A program made the position numbers and the translations under genes. Under the pieces are notes generated by a model. It was not told where the DNA came from. It worked only from the letters and a program-made list of their open reading frames with translations, and did no database searches. A stretch of DNA of 64,000 nucleotides, from the NCBI GenBank assembly GCA_020632795.1, contig JACKEV010000006.1, positions 248,001 to 312,000 on the forward strand. The letters run 5' to 3'. Source of the DNA: Alphaproteobacteria bacterium. GTDB taxonomy: Bacteria > Myxococcota_A > UBA796 > CAJQPC01. Below, one piece after another: positions 11,072-19,743 of the stretch (the first letter of the stretch is position 1; each line of letters begins with the position of its first letter).

Positions 11072-13438
11072 ATGAGCCGGACCTACTGCTACAGCTGCGG
11101 CGCCGAGGCCGAGACCGACCCGGCGCGCCTCCTGCCGATGTGCGCGTCCTGTGTGTCGATCGCTCGGGACGGCGAGGCGCGGTACGCGGTGGTGCGTGAG
11201 GGGGCTCGCGCCGAGACCCAGCTCACCAGCGACCAGGTCCTCGAGCAGCTCCGGACGGGCATCCTGTCCGCGGAGGATCACGTCGCCGGCCGCGGCCGGA
11301 CCTACCTGCGCGTCGACCAGCACCCCGACTTCGCGCCCTTCTTCACCCCCCACGACCCGCGCTACGCCTCCCTGCGTCAGCAGCAGAAGGCCGAGGCCAG
11401 CGTCGTGGCCACCCGCCGCCGCCGCCGCGTCCTGGACGCCGCTCTGCGGGTCGCAGGCGTCGTCGCCTTGATCGGCGGCCCGGTCGCCTTGTGGCAGGCG
11501 GGCATCCTGTCGATGGACAACCCGACCGTCGCCGGGGTGGTGGGCTCGGTGGGCTCGCTGTTCGATGACGCCGTGCTCACCGTGCGCAAGGCCGTGGACG
11601 AGGACGTCGCCGTCGAGCAGCTCGAGCAGTCCCGGGGCCTGCCGGGCAAGGAGATCATCGCCTCGCTCCAGCAGAAGTGGCCCGACGCCCCCGGGGGCGG
11701 CGCGGATCGCATGAAGCTGGCCTGGATCGGGCTCTTCCAGGGGACCCGCGAGGGCGTGGAGTCCGCCCGCCGCGAGCTGGAGTGGGCGGTGGCGGTGGCC
11801 CCCGAGGACGTCGAGGCCGTCAGCGTGCTGGCGGTGGTCTACGCCGAGCTGGGCGACGAGGATCCCGAGCTGCGGCCCCAGGGCGTGGAGCTGTTCCGCC
11901 GCGCGCTGGTGCTGGACGAGGACCACCCCGCCGTGCTGCGGGGCCACGCGGGCATGGCGCTGGCGGGGGACGCCTACGGCGAGGCCGCGGAGAAGGCCCG
12001 CCAGTGCCTGGTGAAGATCCCGGACGACCCCTTCTGCAACTGGTACCTGGGGGCCGCCCTGGTGCAGCTCCGCCAGTTCAGCGAGGCCACCGACGCCCTG
12101 CTGCGGGCCTCTGCGGCGCTGGGCGACGCGCCGGCCGTGGACCTGGAGCTGGGCCGGGCCGCGATGGAGAGCTGCCGCTACGCCGAGGCGCAGGCCACCC
12201 TGGAGCCCTACGCGAAGCGCTACCCCGACGACCCGGGCATCCACCTGCTGCTCGCCGACTTCTACCGGCAGCTCGGGCAGTACGACAAGGCCGTCAGCCA
12301 CGGCCAGCTCGCCGCGAAGCTGAACCCCACGTCCCGCCGCACCCGCGAGACGGCAGGGGTGCTGCTGCTCTACGCCGCAGAGCGCCCCCGGGCCGCCGCG
12401 GACCTGCTGGTCCCGCTGAGCGAGGAGAAGGGCATGGAGCGGGACGAGCGCGCCCGCATCCTGCTGCACGCCTCCCGCGCCGCGCTCGGTGCCGGCCAGA
12501 TCCCCACCGCCATCCGGCTCGGTCGGACCCTCACCGAGGCCCGGCCCGGCTGGCCCCCCGGTCAGCTCGCCCTCGCCCAGGCCCTGCTCGCCAGCGGGGA
12601 CCCGGCGGCGGCCGAGGAGTCCCTCAAGCTGGCCGACGAGACCGCCGTGGACGAGGCCCTGGCCGCCCGCTACCACCTGGAGGCGGGGCGCTTCTTCACC
12701 CAGCAGAACCGCACCCGCCACGCCAGCTTCGAGCTGGAGTCCGCGCGGGACATGCGGCCCGACTGGCTCACCCCCCGGCTGGAGCTGGCCCAGAACTACC
12801 TCGAGCTGGGCAACGGGCGCGGGGCCCTGGACATCATCCTGGAGAGCTGGTGGATCGACGCCGCCCAGGATCAGGGGCGCGACCCCGTCCAGCTCATCCC
12901 GGTGGAGTGGCCGGACATCGAGGCCTTGCAGAACCGCCTGGTGAAGGACATCCCGGCGGGCAGCGCGCTCGGGCAGGACGTGCCGATGGCCATCGCGGTG
13001 TTGGAGACCATCCACTGCATCTCCGGGGACACGGACTGCCGGCGGGCCCGCCAGATGCTGGAGGCGGTGCGCCAGGAGCGCGCCGACGACATCCGTCTCA
13101 TCGCCTGGCTCGCCCGCCTGGAGCTGGAGGAGAAGGACGGCGACGGGGCCGAGGATCTGCTGGGCCTCATCCGCGCCTCCGAAGAGGAGACCGCCCACAT
13201 CCTCGCCCTGAGTGGCTACGCGGCGGCTCTGCGGGGGCGGGCGGCCGACATGGAGAAGCACTTCGCCCTGGCCGAGCGCATCGACCCGGGCACCAGCACG
13301 GTGGCCCGCCACCACGTCTACGCGCTGTTCGCCATCGGCCGCACCGAGGAGGCCATCGCCCTCGGCCGTGAGGTCGCCGCCGCCGATCCCGGGGACGTGC
13401 GCATCCGACGCTTCCTGCTGGAGCAGGAGAGCCATTGA
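11072..13438 (+). CDS. Zinc-ribbon, single-pass membrane TPR protein
   Basis: A 788-aa protein. The N-terminus carries a four-Cys zinc ribbon (CYSC at 6-9, CASC at 24-27), followed by a GYF_2-like stretch (about 38-92, VREGARAETQLTSDQVLEQLRTG-type pattern) and, after a run of five Arg, one membrane segment at about 123-141. The rest, from about 200, is tetratricopeptide-like: repeated helices with patterns such as LGAALVQLRQFSEATDALLRA. Such proteins act as scaffolds; the zinc ribbon would be cytoplasmic and the TPR array on the other side. An in-frame open stretch upstream lacks Shine-Dalgarno support and overlaps the divergent cytochrome gene. The stop overlaps the TTG start of tsaC, so the two are translationally coupled. 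Confidence 0.78.
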   Translation: MSRTYCYSCGAEAETDPARLLPMCASCVSIARDGEARYAVVREGARAETQLTSDQVLEQLRTGILSAEDHVAGRGRTYLRVDQHPDFAPFFTPHDPRYASLRQQQKAEASVVATRRRRRVLDAALRVAGVVALIGGPVALWQAGILSMDNPTVAGVVGSVGSLFDDAVLTVRKAVDEDVAVEQLEQSRGLPGKEIIASLQQKWPDAPGGGADRMKLAWIGLFQGTREGVESARRELEWAVAVAPEDVEAVSVLAVVYAELGDEDPELRPQGVELFRRALVLDEDHPAVLRGHAGMALAGDAYGEAAEKARQCLVKIPDDPFCNWYLGAALVQLRQFSEATDALLRASAALGDAPAVDLELGRAAMESCRYAEAQATLEPYAKRYPDDPGIHLLLADFYRQLGQYDKAVSHGQLAAKLNPTSRRTRETAGVLLLYAAERPRAAADLLVPLSEEKGMERDERARILLHASRAALGAGQIPTAIRLGRTLTEARPGWPPGQLALAQALLASGDPAAAEESLKLADETAVDEALAARYHLEAGRFFTQQNRTRHASFELESARDMRPDWLTPRLELAQNYLELGNGRGALDIILESWWIDAAQDQGRDPVQLIPVEWPDIEALQNRLVKDIPAGSALGQDVPMAIAVLETIHCISGDTDCRRARQMLEAVRQERADDIRLIAWLARLELEEKDGDGAEDLLGLIRASEEETAHILALSGYAAALRGRAADMEKHFALAERIDPGTSTVARHHVYALFAIGRTEEAIALGREVAAADPGDVRIRRFLLEQESH

Positions 13439-14043
13439 CCCCGTCCGTCCAGGCCGCTGCGGCGGCCCTCCAGCGCCCGGGGGCGGTGATCCTCTACCCC
13501 ACCGAGACCGTGTACGGGCTGGGGGGCCGCGCGGGGGACAGCGCCGCCTGCCGGCGCATCGCCGCCATCAAGGACCGCCCCATGCAGCCGCTGATCGTGC
13601 TGCTGGATCAGGCCCGCGCCGAGGCCCTGCAGGTGGCGCTGCCGCCCCTCGCGCGCGCCCTCGCGGCGCGGTTCTGGCCGGGGCCGCTGACCCTCATCGT
13701 GCCCGCCGCGCCGGTGGCCGCCGCCCTGGCGGGAGGGCTCGCGCCCGAGCTGCTCGGCCCGGAGCAGACGGTGTCGCTGCGCTGGTCGGGCCACCCGGTG
13801 GCGGACGCGCTGGTGGAGGCGGCGGGGCCCATCACCTCCACCTCGGCGAACCGCCACGGCGAGCCCCCCCTGCTGGCGCTGGACGGCCACGCCCTCGCGG
13901 TGGACGCGGTCCTCGACGTCGGGCCTCTGGCGCCGGCCCAGCCCTCGACGCTCGTGCTCTGCCCCCAGCGCCGGGTGCTCCGGGCGGGGGCGCTGGCCGC
14001 GCAGGTGGAGGCCCTGCTTGCGGAGCCACGGGCGGGCGCATAG
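13435..14043 (+). CDS. tsaC: L-threonylcarbamoyladenylate synthase (TsaC/Sua5/YrdC family)
   Basis: A 202-aa YrdC-domain enzyme that makes threonylcarbamoyl-AMP from threonine, bicarbonate and ATP, the first step of the t6A37 modification of ANN-decoding tRNAs. Seen: ILYPTETVYGLGG, the basic motif KDRPMQPLIVLL, FWPGPLTLIVP and TSTSAN. The length fits the short TsaC class without the Sua5 C-terminal domain. The usual KxR-K/S signature is present only as KDRPMQP, a small departure. It begins at TTG, which overlaps the upstream stop (TTGA), with GGAG 5 bases before it. Elsewhere the family is often single and essential; no other t6A gene is nearby. Confidence 0.85.
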   Translation: MTPSVQAAAAALQRPGAVILYPTETVYGLGGRAGDSAACRRIAAIKDRPMQPLIVLLDQARAEALQVALPPLARALAARFWPGPLTLIVPAAPVAAALAGGLAPELLGPEQTVSLRWSGHPVADALVEAAGPITSTSANRHGEPPLLALDGHALAVDAVLDVGPLAPAQPSTLVLCPQRRVLRAGALAAQVEALLAEPRAGA

Positions 14044-14614
14044 CAGAAACGCAGTGGTCCCCCTCCGACTCCCCCAACCTCTGCCCGTCCGGACCCGCAG
14101 CTCTGTGGGGCCGCGCAGCTTCACCCGCTTCCCCGTCGAGGAGGAGGCCATCGGGCCGAGCGTGCTCGCCCTGGTGGAGGAGGCGGCGGCCAAGGGTCCG
14201 CCTCGGCCGGCGGTCCTGGGGCTGGGCCCCGAGCACGTCGAGCAGTACGACCTGCTGCCGCTCCTCCGGGCGAAGGCCGACGTCCACCGCTTCGTGGCGG
14301 CGGTCGCCGGGCAGGAGGGCCTGGAGGCGGTCGGCCTGGTGGGCACCCTTGGGGTGCGCTTCGGCGGTCGCCGGAACAAGCCCCAGGCGGCGCTGGTCGT
14401 CTTCTTCGAGTGGTCCGACGGGCGGTGGTGGAGCGCGGTGCGCCCGCTGCATGAGCGCAAGCTGCGCGACGACTGGCCGGCCCTGATCCGCACCGCCGAG
14501 GAGGGCCACCCCCGGCCGGGCGGGCTGGGCGGCTGGTGGTCCCGGGCGCGCTTCGAGGGGCTGCGGCTCCAGGCGGCCAACGTCGCGCAGGGCGGCGCCC
14601 AGATGGTTCATTAG
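14018..14614 (+). CDS. Hypothetical cytoplasmic protein
   Basis: A 198-aa protein, not recognised. The first 35 residues are basic and disordered; the rest is a mixed alpha/beta domain with many Trp and Arg (VFFEWSDGRWWSAV, HERKLRDDWPALI). No signal or membrane segment. The start is uncertain: TTG at 14018 has GGAGG 6 bases upstream and overlaps tsaC by 26 bases; GTG at 14054 is an alternative that gives 186 residues. It follows tsaC on the same strand and converges with the di-heme lipoprotein gene, 6 bp between stops. Confidence 0.6.
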   Translation: MRSHGRAHSRNAVVPLRLPQPLPVRTRSSVGPRSFTRFPVEEEAIGPSVLALVEEAAAKGPPRPAVLGLGPEHVEQYDLLPLLRAKADVHRFVAAVAGQEGLEAVGLVGTLGVRFGGRRNKPQAALVVFFEWSDGRWWSAVRPLHERKLRDDWPALIRTAEEGHPRPGGLGGWWSRARFEGLRLQAANVAQGGAQMVH

Positions 14615-14620
14615 CCGTCG

Positions 14621-16663
14621 CTACAGGCTCCGCACGAACCCCGCGATCGCCGCGACCTCCTCTTCCGAAAGCTCGATGTCATGGGCCTCGATGGCGTCCT
14701 CCAGCGCGGGCGCCGAGCCGTCGTGGAGGTAGGGGGCGGTGTCCCAGCTCCCCAGCAGGGTGGGGGTGTCCAGGCCGTCCAGAGGCCCCCCCAGGCGCTG
14801 GCCGGAGCCGGGGCCGAGGGTGCCGACGTCGTGGCGCAGGAAGCTGTCCAGGGAGGAGTCGGTGTACAGCGGCGCGGGGTGGCAGGCGGGGCAGCCCGCG
14901 GCGTTGAAGGCGGCCGCGCCGCCCTCGGGCGCCTCGAAGGGGGAGGGGGGTGTGGCGTCCAGGGCGGTGACGAAGGCGGCCAGGGCGTCGAGGTCGTCGG
15001 AGCGCCCGGCCTTGGCGGGCCCCAGGGGGTCGGAGGCCTCGGCCCAGTCGGCGTCGTCGAGCAGGCCCGTGCCGGCGAAGTGGTTGCGGATGTCGTTCTC
15101 GAAGTCCTGGATCTCGTCGAAGTTGCCGGTCCAGTGGACCGGGCCCATGCCCGTGCCGGCGCGGCCCTCCAGCGACGTGGTGTTGCGCAGGCCCTCGCCT
15201 CGGTCGGTGAAGTCCCAGACCCGGCCGTCGTCCCGGCCGTCGGGGTGGCAGTGGGCGCAGGCGATGTAGCCGTCGCGGGTGATGCGGGGGTCGGCCGAGC
15301 TGTAGAACAGGCGCTTGCCCTGCAGCAGCTCGGGGTCGAGGGGCTCCTGGGCGACCGTGGGGACGGCCCACAGCAGCGGCGGGGGCACCGAGAGGTCGGA
15401 GACGTCGAAAGCGCGAAGCTCCCGGTCCAGCCAGGCGTGCACGTAGAGGGTGTCGCCGTCGGCGGACAGCACGAGCCCATTGGCCCCCACCCCGACGTCC
15501 GCGATGGAGCCGGCCTGGTTGCCGGTCCAGGTGTCCAGCACGCTGACCGTGCCGGTGCCCGGGTGCAGCACGTAGAGCAGGCCGCCCTCGGGGCTGGGGA
15601 CCGCGGCGATGGACCGGCCTCGGTCGTCGAACTGCTTGCGGGCCAGCTCGGCGCCGCTGGGGTCCAGGGTCACCAGCACCGCGACCATCGCGGTCTCGTG
15701 GGAGAGGGCCTCGCCGCTGAGGTAGCTGCCCCGCCGGAGGTTGTGCTGGGTCGCGGGCACCCAGAAGCGCTGGCCATCGGGGGCGGGCACGACCTGCTCG
15801 ATGAGGTTGGGCACGCCGCCGGTGGTGGTGTCGCTGTCCGGGCGGGTGTCGACCGCGAGGGTCCAGGTCTGCCCGTCGCTGCGGGTGATCTCGCCGCCGC
15901 TGTCGGGGGAGCGCCAGCGGGTCACCCAGGCGCGCCCCTCGGCGTCCAGGGCCAGGCCCCGGGGGTCCGTGGCGTTGGGCTCGACGGTCAGGGCGTCGCC
16001 GTTCCAGCGGGCCAGCGCGCCGGTCGCCTGGAGGGTGACCCACCACGCGCCGTCGCGGCCCACCACGGCGGCCGGCTGGCTGCGGTCGGGCAGGGCGACC
16101 TGGTCCACCACGTCGCCCTGGGCGTCCAGGAGGGTCAGCGCGGGGGCGCTGCGGGTGACCACGGCCACCTGCTCCCCGTCGACGGCCGTCGCGACCGGCT
16201 CGCCGCTGATGCCGATGAATGCGACCTCACGGGAGGAGAGATCCACACGGGCGAGGGTGTCGGCCTCGGGCACGACCACCCAGGCGAGGCCGCGCGTGGG
16301 GTCCAGGGCCAGGGGGCCGGACCAGCGCGGCGGGGTCTCGGTGAGGGGGAGATGCACGATGGCCCGCGCGCGGTCGCTGCGCCGCCCGCCGTCCTCGCCG
16401 GTGACCTGGAGCACCGCGGTGAAGTTGCCGGGCTCGGCGTAGGTGTGCTCCACCCGGGCGCCCTGGGCGGTGGCGCCGTCCCCGAAGTCCCAGGTGAACG
16501 AGACCCCGGCGCTGGCCGAGCCGTCGAAGGTCAGCGGCTCGCCCACCAGCCCGGTGAGGTCCTCCCCCGCGTCGGCCACGGCCTGGGCGAGGGGGGCGCT
16601 GTCGTCGGTGGGACCGGTGTCGTCGGCGCCCCTGGTGCAGGCGAGCGCCAGGGCCCAGATCAC
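14621..16663 (-). CDS. PKD/beta-propeller lipoprotein with C-terminal di-heme cytochrome domain
   Basis: A 680-aa lipoprotein. Signal with lipobox ALALAC (Cys9), a PKD-type Ig domain at about 40-110 (SASAGVSFTWDFGDGA, HTYAEPGNFTAVLQV), a YVTN-like beta-propeller at about 125-430 (repeat units such as GLLYVLHPGTGTVSVLDTWTG), then a MauG/cytochrome-c-peroxidase-like part with two haem motifs, CAHCH (about 455) and CPACH (about 580), and LGSWDTAPYLHDGSA, a loop typical of this family. Probable role: an envelope redox enzyme; substrate unknown. It begins at GTG overlapping the upstream stop (GTGA), so it is translationally coupled to the LVIVD lipoprotein. A longer open frame upstream runs through that gene in another frame and is not used. 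Confidence 0.8.
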   Translation of the reverse strand: MIWALALACTRGADDTGPTDDSAPLAQAVADAGEDLTGLVGEPLTFDGSASAGVSFTWDFGDGATAQGARVEHTYAEPGNFTAVLQVTGEDGGRRSDRARAIVHLPLTETPPRWSGPLALDPTRGLAWVVVPEADTLARVDLSSREVAFIGISGEPVATAVDGEQVAVVTRSAPALTLLDAQGDVVDQVALPDRSQPAAVVGRDGAWWVTLQATGALARWNGDALTVEPNATDPRGLALDAEGRAWVTRWRSPDSGGEITRSDGQTWTLAVDTRPDSDTTTGGVPNLIEQVVPAPDGQRFWVPATQHNLRRGSYLSGEALSHETAMVAVLVTLDPSGAELARKQFDDRGRSIAAVPSPEGGLLYVLHPGTGTVSVLDTWTGNQAGSIADVGVGANGLVLSADGDTLYVHAWLDRELRAFDVSDLSVPPPLLWAVPTVAQEPLDPELLQGKRLFYSSADPRITRDGYIACAHCHPDGRDDGRVWDFTDRGEGLRNTTSLEGRAGTGMGPVHWTGNFDEIQDFENDIRNHFAGTGLLDDADWAEASDPLGPAKAGRSDDLDALAAFVTALDATPPSPFEAPEGGAAAFNAAGCPACHPAPLYTDSSLDSFLRHDVGTLGPGSGQRLGGPLDGLDTPTLLGSWDTAPYLHDGSAPALEDAIEAHDIELSEEEVAAIAGFVRSL

Positions 16664-18150
16664 CGGGCCCCCGCCGTGGTGAACGTCGCGGTGAACGGGG
16701 CGGCGAGGGCGTTGCTGTTGATGTCGGTGATGCCCCCCTGGAGCAGCTCGACGGTGTAGGTGGTGCCGGGCTTGAGCGGCTCCTTGGGGGCGTAGGTGAC
16801 GATGGTCTCCTGCACCGAGACGAAGCCGGGCACGGCCAGGCCGGCGTCGTCGTACAGCCGCACGCTGCCGGGGAAGGCGCTGCCGGGCTCCACCGGCTCG
16901 TTGAAGCCCAGGCCGACGCGCGCGGTGGTGGCCACGCCGGTGGCGCCGTCGGGGGGGTCGACGGCGAGCAGTGCCGGGGGCGTGTCGTCGACCGCGGTGG
17001 TCCAGGGCACGATGGCGCTGGCGGTCTCGTCCTCGGCGTCCTCGTCCACCGAGAGCACGCCCACGTTGCCATAGGGCACGAAGGTGTCGAGGTCGCCGGG
17101 CAGGTTGCCGGTGCCCACCTCGACCACCGCGTCGGGGTCGCGGAGGTCGTAGACCCTGCCCCAGTGGCTGTCCCCGACGAAGGCGTAGCCCTCGTCGTAG
17201 AAGACGTAGCCGCCGTTGCCGCCCTCGGAGAAGCCCTCGGTCAGGTAGGTGGGGTTGGAGGGGTCGGAGATGTCCCAGGCGATGACCCCGCCGCCGCCCT
17301 CCTTGCGGGCGAACAGGGCGGTGTGGCCGACCAGGTTGCCGTGGTAGGCCTCGGTGGGGGTCCCGCTGCCGTCGGTGAGGGTGAACAGGCCGCCGGGGAT
17401 GGGCTGGGGGTCGTCGGGGTAGGAGATGTCCAGGACCGCGACCTGGTTGCCCTCGGCGGAGGTGACCAGCAGGCGGCTGCCCAGGGCGAACACCCCGCCA
17501 GCCCGCAGCACCGGGTCGAAGCTGTAGCCGCCGACGTGCTCGGGCTCGGTGAGGGAGGAGGTGTCCACCACGTAGACCCCGTTGTCGGCCGCGGCGACGA
17601 ACAGCCAGGGGTGCTGCCAGAACACCGAGAGCACGACGCGCGCGTAGGAGTCCGGGTAGAACACGTTGGGGAGCTGGAGGTAGGCGATGGGCTCTGCGGC
17701 GGTGATGTCGGTGATGTCCCAGATCTGCACGCCGAGGTTGCCGGTGACCGCCGCGTAGTCCCCGGCCTGGGGGTCGTCGTCGGGCAGGTGCAGGAAGCCG
17801 ATGGCGTGGGTCTCGCGCATGAAGCGGGAGAAGCTGTTGCCCACGCGGACGGGGTTGCAGGGGTCGGCGACCTCGAAGAAGGAGATGCCCCCGCCGCCGA
17901 ACTCCGGGGCCCAGGGCAGCACCAGGTGCCCCCGGTAGGGCATCACGAGGTTGTGGTGCAGCACGTCCTCGTCGCCGCCGAGCAGGCCCGCGCAGTTCTG
18001 CCACAGGGCGTCGCTGTCGAACGCCACGGTGGGGCCGCCGGGGCCCCGCAGGCCGGGGGCGGCGTCCAACTCGGGGAAGACCCAGGGGGCCGCCGAGTCC
18101 ACCGGCTCATCCTTTCCGGTGCAGGCGAGCAGCAGCAGGGGCAGGATCAC
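16660..18150 (-). CDS. LVIVD-repeat lipoprotein with Big_5-like C-terminal domain
   Basis: A 496-aa lipoprotein: GTG start, signal MILPLLLLAC (Cys10). The body contains LVIVD-type beta-propeller repeats, each of the kind VQIWDITD, VYVVDTSSLTEPEHVGGYS, VAVLDISYPDDPQPIPGG and VIAWDISDPSNPTYLTEG. The C-terminal 100 residues (DTPPALLAVDPPDGATGV ... LNPLAPFTATFTT-like end) form an SbsA/Big_5 Ig-like domain. Such proteins are surface-exposed binding or scaffold lipoproteins of unknown ligand. Both ends overlap its neighbours by four bases (GTGA), so the three lipoproteins 19, 18 and 17 kb are one tightly coupled operon. Confidence 0.8.
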   Translation of the reverse strand: MILPLLLLACTGKDEPVDSAAPWVFPELDAAPGLRGPGGPTVAFDSDALWQNCAGLLGGDEDVLHHNLVMPYRGHLVLPWAPEFGGGGISFFEVADPCNPVRVGNSFSRFMRETHAIGFLHLPDDDPQAGDYAAVTGNLGVQIWDITDITAAEPIAYLQLPNVFYPDSYARVVLSVFWQHPWLFVAAADNGVYVVDTSSLTEPEHVGGYSFDPVLRAGGVFALGSRLLVTSAEGNQVAVLDISYPDDPQPIPGGLFTLTDGSGTPTEAYHGNLVGHTALFARKEGGGGVIAWDISDPSNPTYLTEGFSEGGNGGYVFYDEGYAFVGDSHWGRVYDLRDPDAVVEVGTGNLPGDLDTFVPYGNVGVLSVDEDAEDETASAIVPWTTAVDDTPPALLAVDPPDGATGVATTARVGLGFNEPVEPGSAFPGSVRLYDDAGLAVPGFVSVQETIVTYAPKEPLKPGTTYTVELLQGGITDINSNALAAPFTATFTTAGAR

Positions 18151-18932
18151 GGCGCCTCCTTCTTCTCCGGCTGCAGGCAGGCGGCCCTGTCGTCACCGTA
18201 GCGCTGGGCGTAGGGCACATACACCATGCAGGAGCCCTGGACGCAGACCTCCTGGCAGGGGGCGTAGGTCTCGGCGTGCGCGACCTCCTGGGCCATGCCC
18301 GTAGTGAGGTCGGCGACGCGGTTGTAGGTCGCGGTCTGGTCGGGCTTCTCGTCCAGGGAGTGCAGGGAGGTGATCAGGCCCTCGGGGGCGCCCTTGGCCC
18401 AGATGCCCTTCCTTCCTTGGATGGCGCCTTGCTGCACTGCAACATCGTTGGCGTCCGGCGGGGTGTCGATGGCGAAGACGTGGGCGAGGCCCTCGCTCAG
18501 CAGGGTCTGCCGCAGCTCCGGGCAGTCCACCAGCATGCGGCCGTAGCCCCCGCCCTCGCCGGTGTCGGTGCAGCGCCAGGGCTGGCTGGCGGCGCGCTCT
18601 CCGGCCTCCTTGGAGAGCTTGAACAGCTCGGCGGCGGTCCAGTCCCCCCAGCGATGCACGGGGCCGTAGGACTCCAGGGTGTTGAAGCCGGCGAGCCGGG
18701 CGCGGGCCGGCTTCTCCTCGGGGTTGTCGGGGGCGATGGCGAAGGTGTCGCCGTCGTCCCAGCGCGCGGCCCGCTCCTGGCCGTCGATGACCACCCGGTG
18801 GGGGAAGTCGGGGTTCACAGGCGCGGCCTTGACCTCGGGGGGCGGCGCCGGGGGCGGCTCCGGCGGTGGCTCCGGGGAGGGGCAGGCGGTCAGCAGGACG
18901 GTCAGAATCAGGGCGTGTCGCATCGCGCGCAT
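18147..18932 (-). CDS. Lipoprotein with staphylococcal-nuclease-like (SNase) domain
   Basis: About 261 aa. A lipoprotein signal (lipobox LLTAC) is followed by a Pro/Glu-rich linker and an SNase-fold domain. Compared with S. aureus nuclease, DDGDTF matches the Ca2+/strand region, ARLAGFNTLES carries the Arg35, Thr41 and Glu43 equivalents but has Asn where Asp40 should be, and GYGRML matches Arg87. It may therefore be a weak or altered nuclease. The C-terminal 80 residues hold four Cys (CQEVCVQGSC, ACLQ), probably disulfide-bonded and outside the SNase fold. The start is either 18932 or 18923 (both ATG, neither with a clear ribosome site). It lies 23 bp after the Nudix regulator and overlaps the LVIVD gene. 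Confidence 0.72.
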   Translation of the reverse strand: MRAMRHALILTVLLTACPSPEPPPEPPPAPPPEVKAAPVNPDFPHRVVIDGQERAARWDDGDTFAIAPDNPEEKPARARLAGFNTLESYGPVHRWGDWTAAELFKLSKEAGERAASQPWRCTDTGEGGGYGRMLVDCPELRQTLLSEGLAHVFAIDTPPDANDVAVQQGAIQGRKGIWAKGAPEGLITSLHSLDEKPDQTATYNRVADLTTGMAQEVAHAETYAPCQEVCVQGSCMVYVPYAQRYGDDRAACLQPEKKEAP

Positions 18933-18955
18933 GGTGACACAGCTTCGGAGGGTCC

Positions 18956-19651
18956 TCAACCGCGACCGACGAAGCGGTACACCCGCGCCCGTCGGGCCCC
19001 GGTGGTGCGCCGACCCGGGGCCTGCTCGATCACGCCGTCGGTCTGCATGCGCTTGAAGCGGCGGCGGAAGTTGGCGGGATCGTAGGCGGTGCCCTTGATG
19101 ACCTCGTGGACCGAGCGCAGCTCGGTGACGGTGAAGGTCTCGGGGACCAGCTCGAAGGCGATGTCGCTGTAGTCGACCTTGCCCCGGATGCGCTCCAACG
19201 CACAGCGCAGGATCCGGCCGTGGTCGAAGGCGAGGCTGTCGGGGTCGACCTCGGTGAGGGATCGCCAGCCGGCCTCCGCGGCGTCGCCCCCGGCCATGAC
19301 CAGCGGGGCAAGCGTGGGCCGCACCAGGGCGTACCAGGCCACCGTGATCACCCGGCCGCGGGGGTCGCGGTCGGCGGCGCCGAAGGTGTAGAGCTGCTCG
19401 AGGTACACCGAGCCTTCGGGCAGGCCGGTCTCCTCGGCCAGCTCGCGCCGGGCGGCGACCTCCAGATCCTCCCCCCGGTCGTCCCCCCCGGTGCCGGCGA
19501 GCACGAAGCCGCCGGGCAGGGCGGGGCAGCCTTCGAAGGGGGGCTGGCCCCGTCGGATCAGCAGGACCTTCAGGTCGTTGTCCAGGATCGTGAAGACGAC
19601 CAGGTCGACGGTGACCGAGGGGCGGGGGTAGCTGTAGGTGTAGGAGGGCAT
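18956..19651 (-). CDS. NrtR-like Nudix-domain transcriptional regulator
   Basis: A 231-aa protein with an N-terminal Nudix-fold domain and a C-terminal winged helix, the layout of NrtR regulators that sense ADP-ribose-type NAD metabolites and repress NAD genes. The Nudix box is complete in outline: GGFVLAGTGG then EVAARRELAEETGLPEG. The C-terminal 70 residues (FTVTELRSVHEVIKGTAYDP, FRRRFKRMQTDGVIEQ) match the NrtR winged helix, including the NFRRRF-type recognition segment. I used the ATG at 19651; the in-frame leader from 19705 has no family match. No NAD biosynthesis gene is nearby; the likely target is the operon it heads. Confidence 0.85.
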   Translation of the reverse strand: MPSYTYSYPRPSVTVDLVVFTILDNDLKVLLIRRGQPPFEGCPALPGGFVLAGTGGDDRGEDLEVAARRELAEETGLPEGSVYLEQLYTFGAADRDPRGRVITVAWYALVRPTLAPLVMAGGDAAEAGWRSLTEVDPDSLAFDHGRILRCALERIRGKVDYSDIAFELVPETFTVTELRSVHEVIKGTAYDPANFRRRFKRMQTDGVIEQAPGRRTTGARRARVYRFVGRG

Positions 19652-19743
19652 GGGCTGTCCAGCGTGCTCAGCCTGTCCTATCGGGCCGGGGCGCCCGGCG
19701 TCCATCCCGGTGTCAGGCTAAGGGATGACATGGAGGAGTCCCC

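Noticed and set aside
10922..13435. Long minus-strand open frame (837 codons) opposite the zinc-ribbon/TPR gene
   Set aside because: It is the mirror of a clear TPR gene. High GC leaves few stop codons, and its protein is low-complexity Gly/Arg/Val sequence with no domains.
14018..14614. Minus-strand frame 13832-14611 as the real gene here
   Set aside because: It is Pro/Arg-rich with no structure, whereas the plus frame shows a mixed alpha/beta protein and a GGAGG before its start.
14681..16759. 692-codon plus-strand open frame opposite the di-heme lipoprotein
   Set aside because: Its composition is Gly/Val/Ala-rich without motifs, and the opposite strand shows haem sites, a PKD domain and a lipobox.
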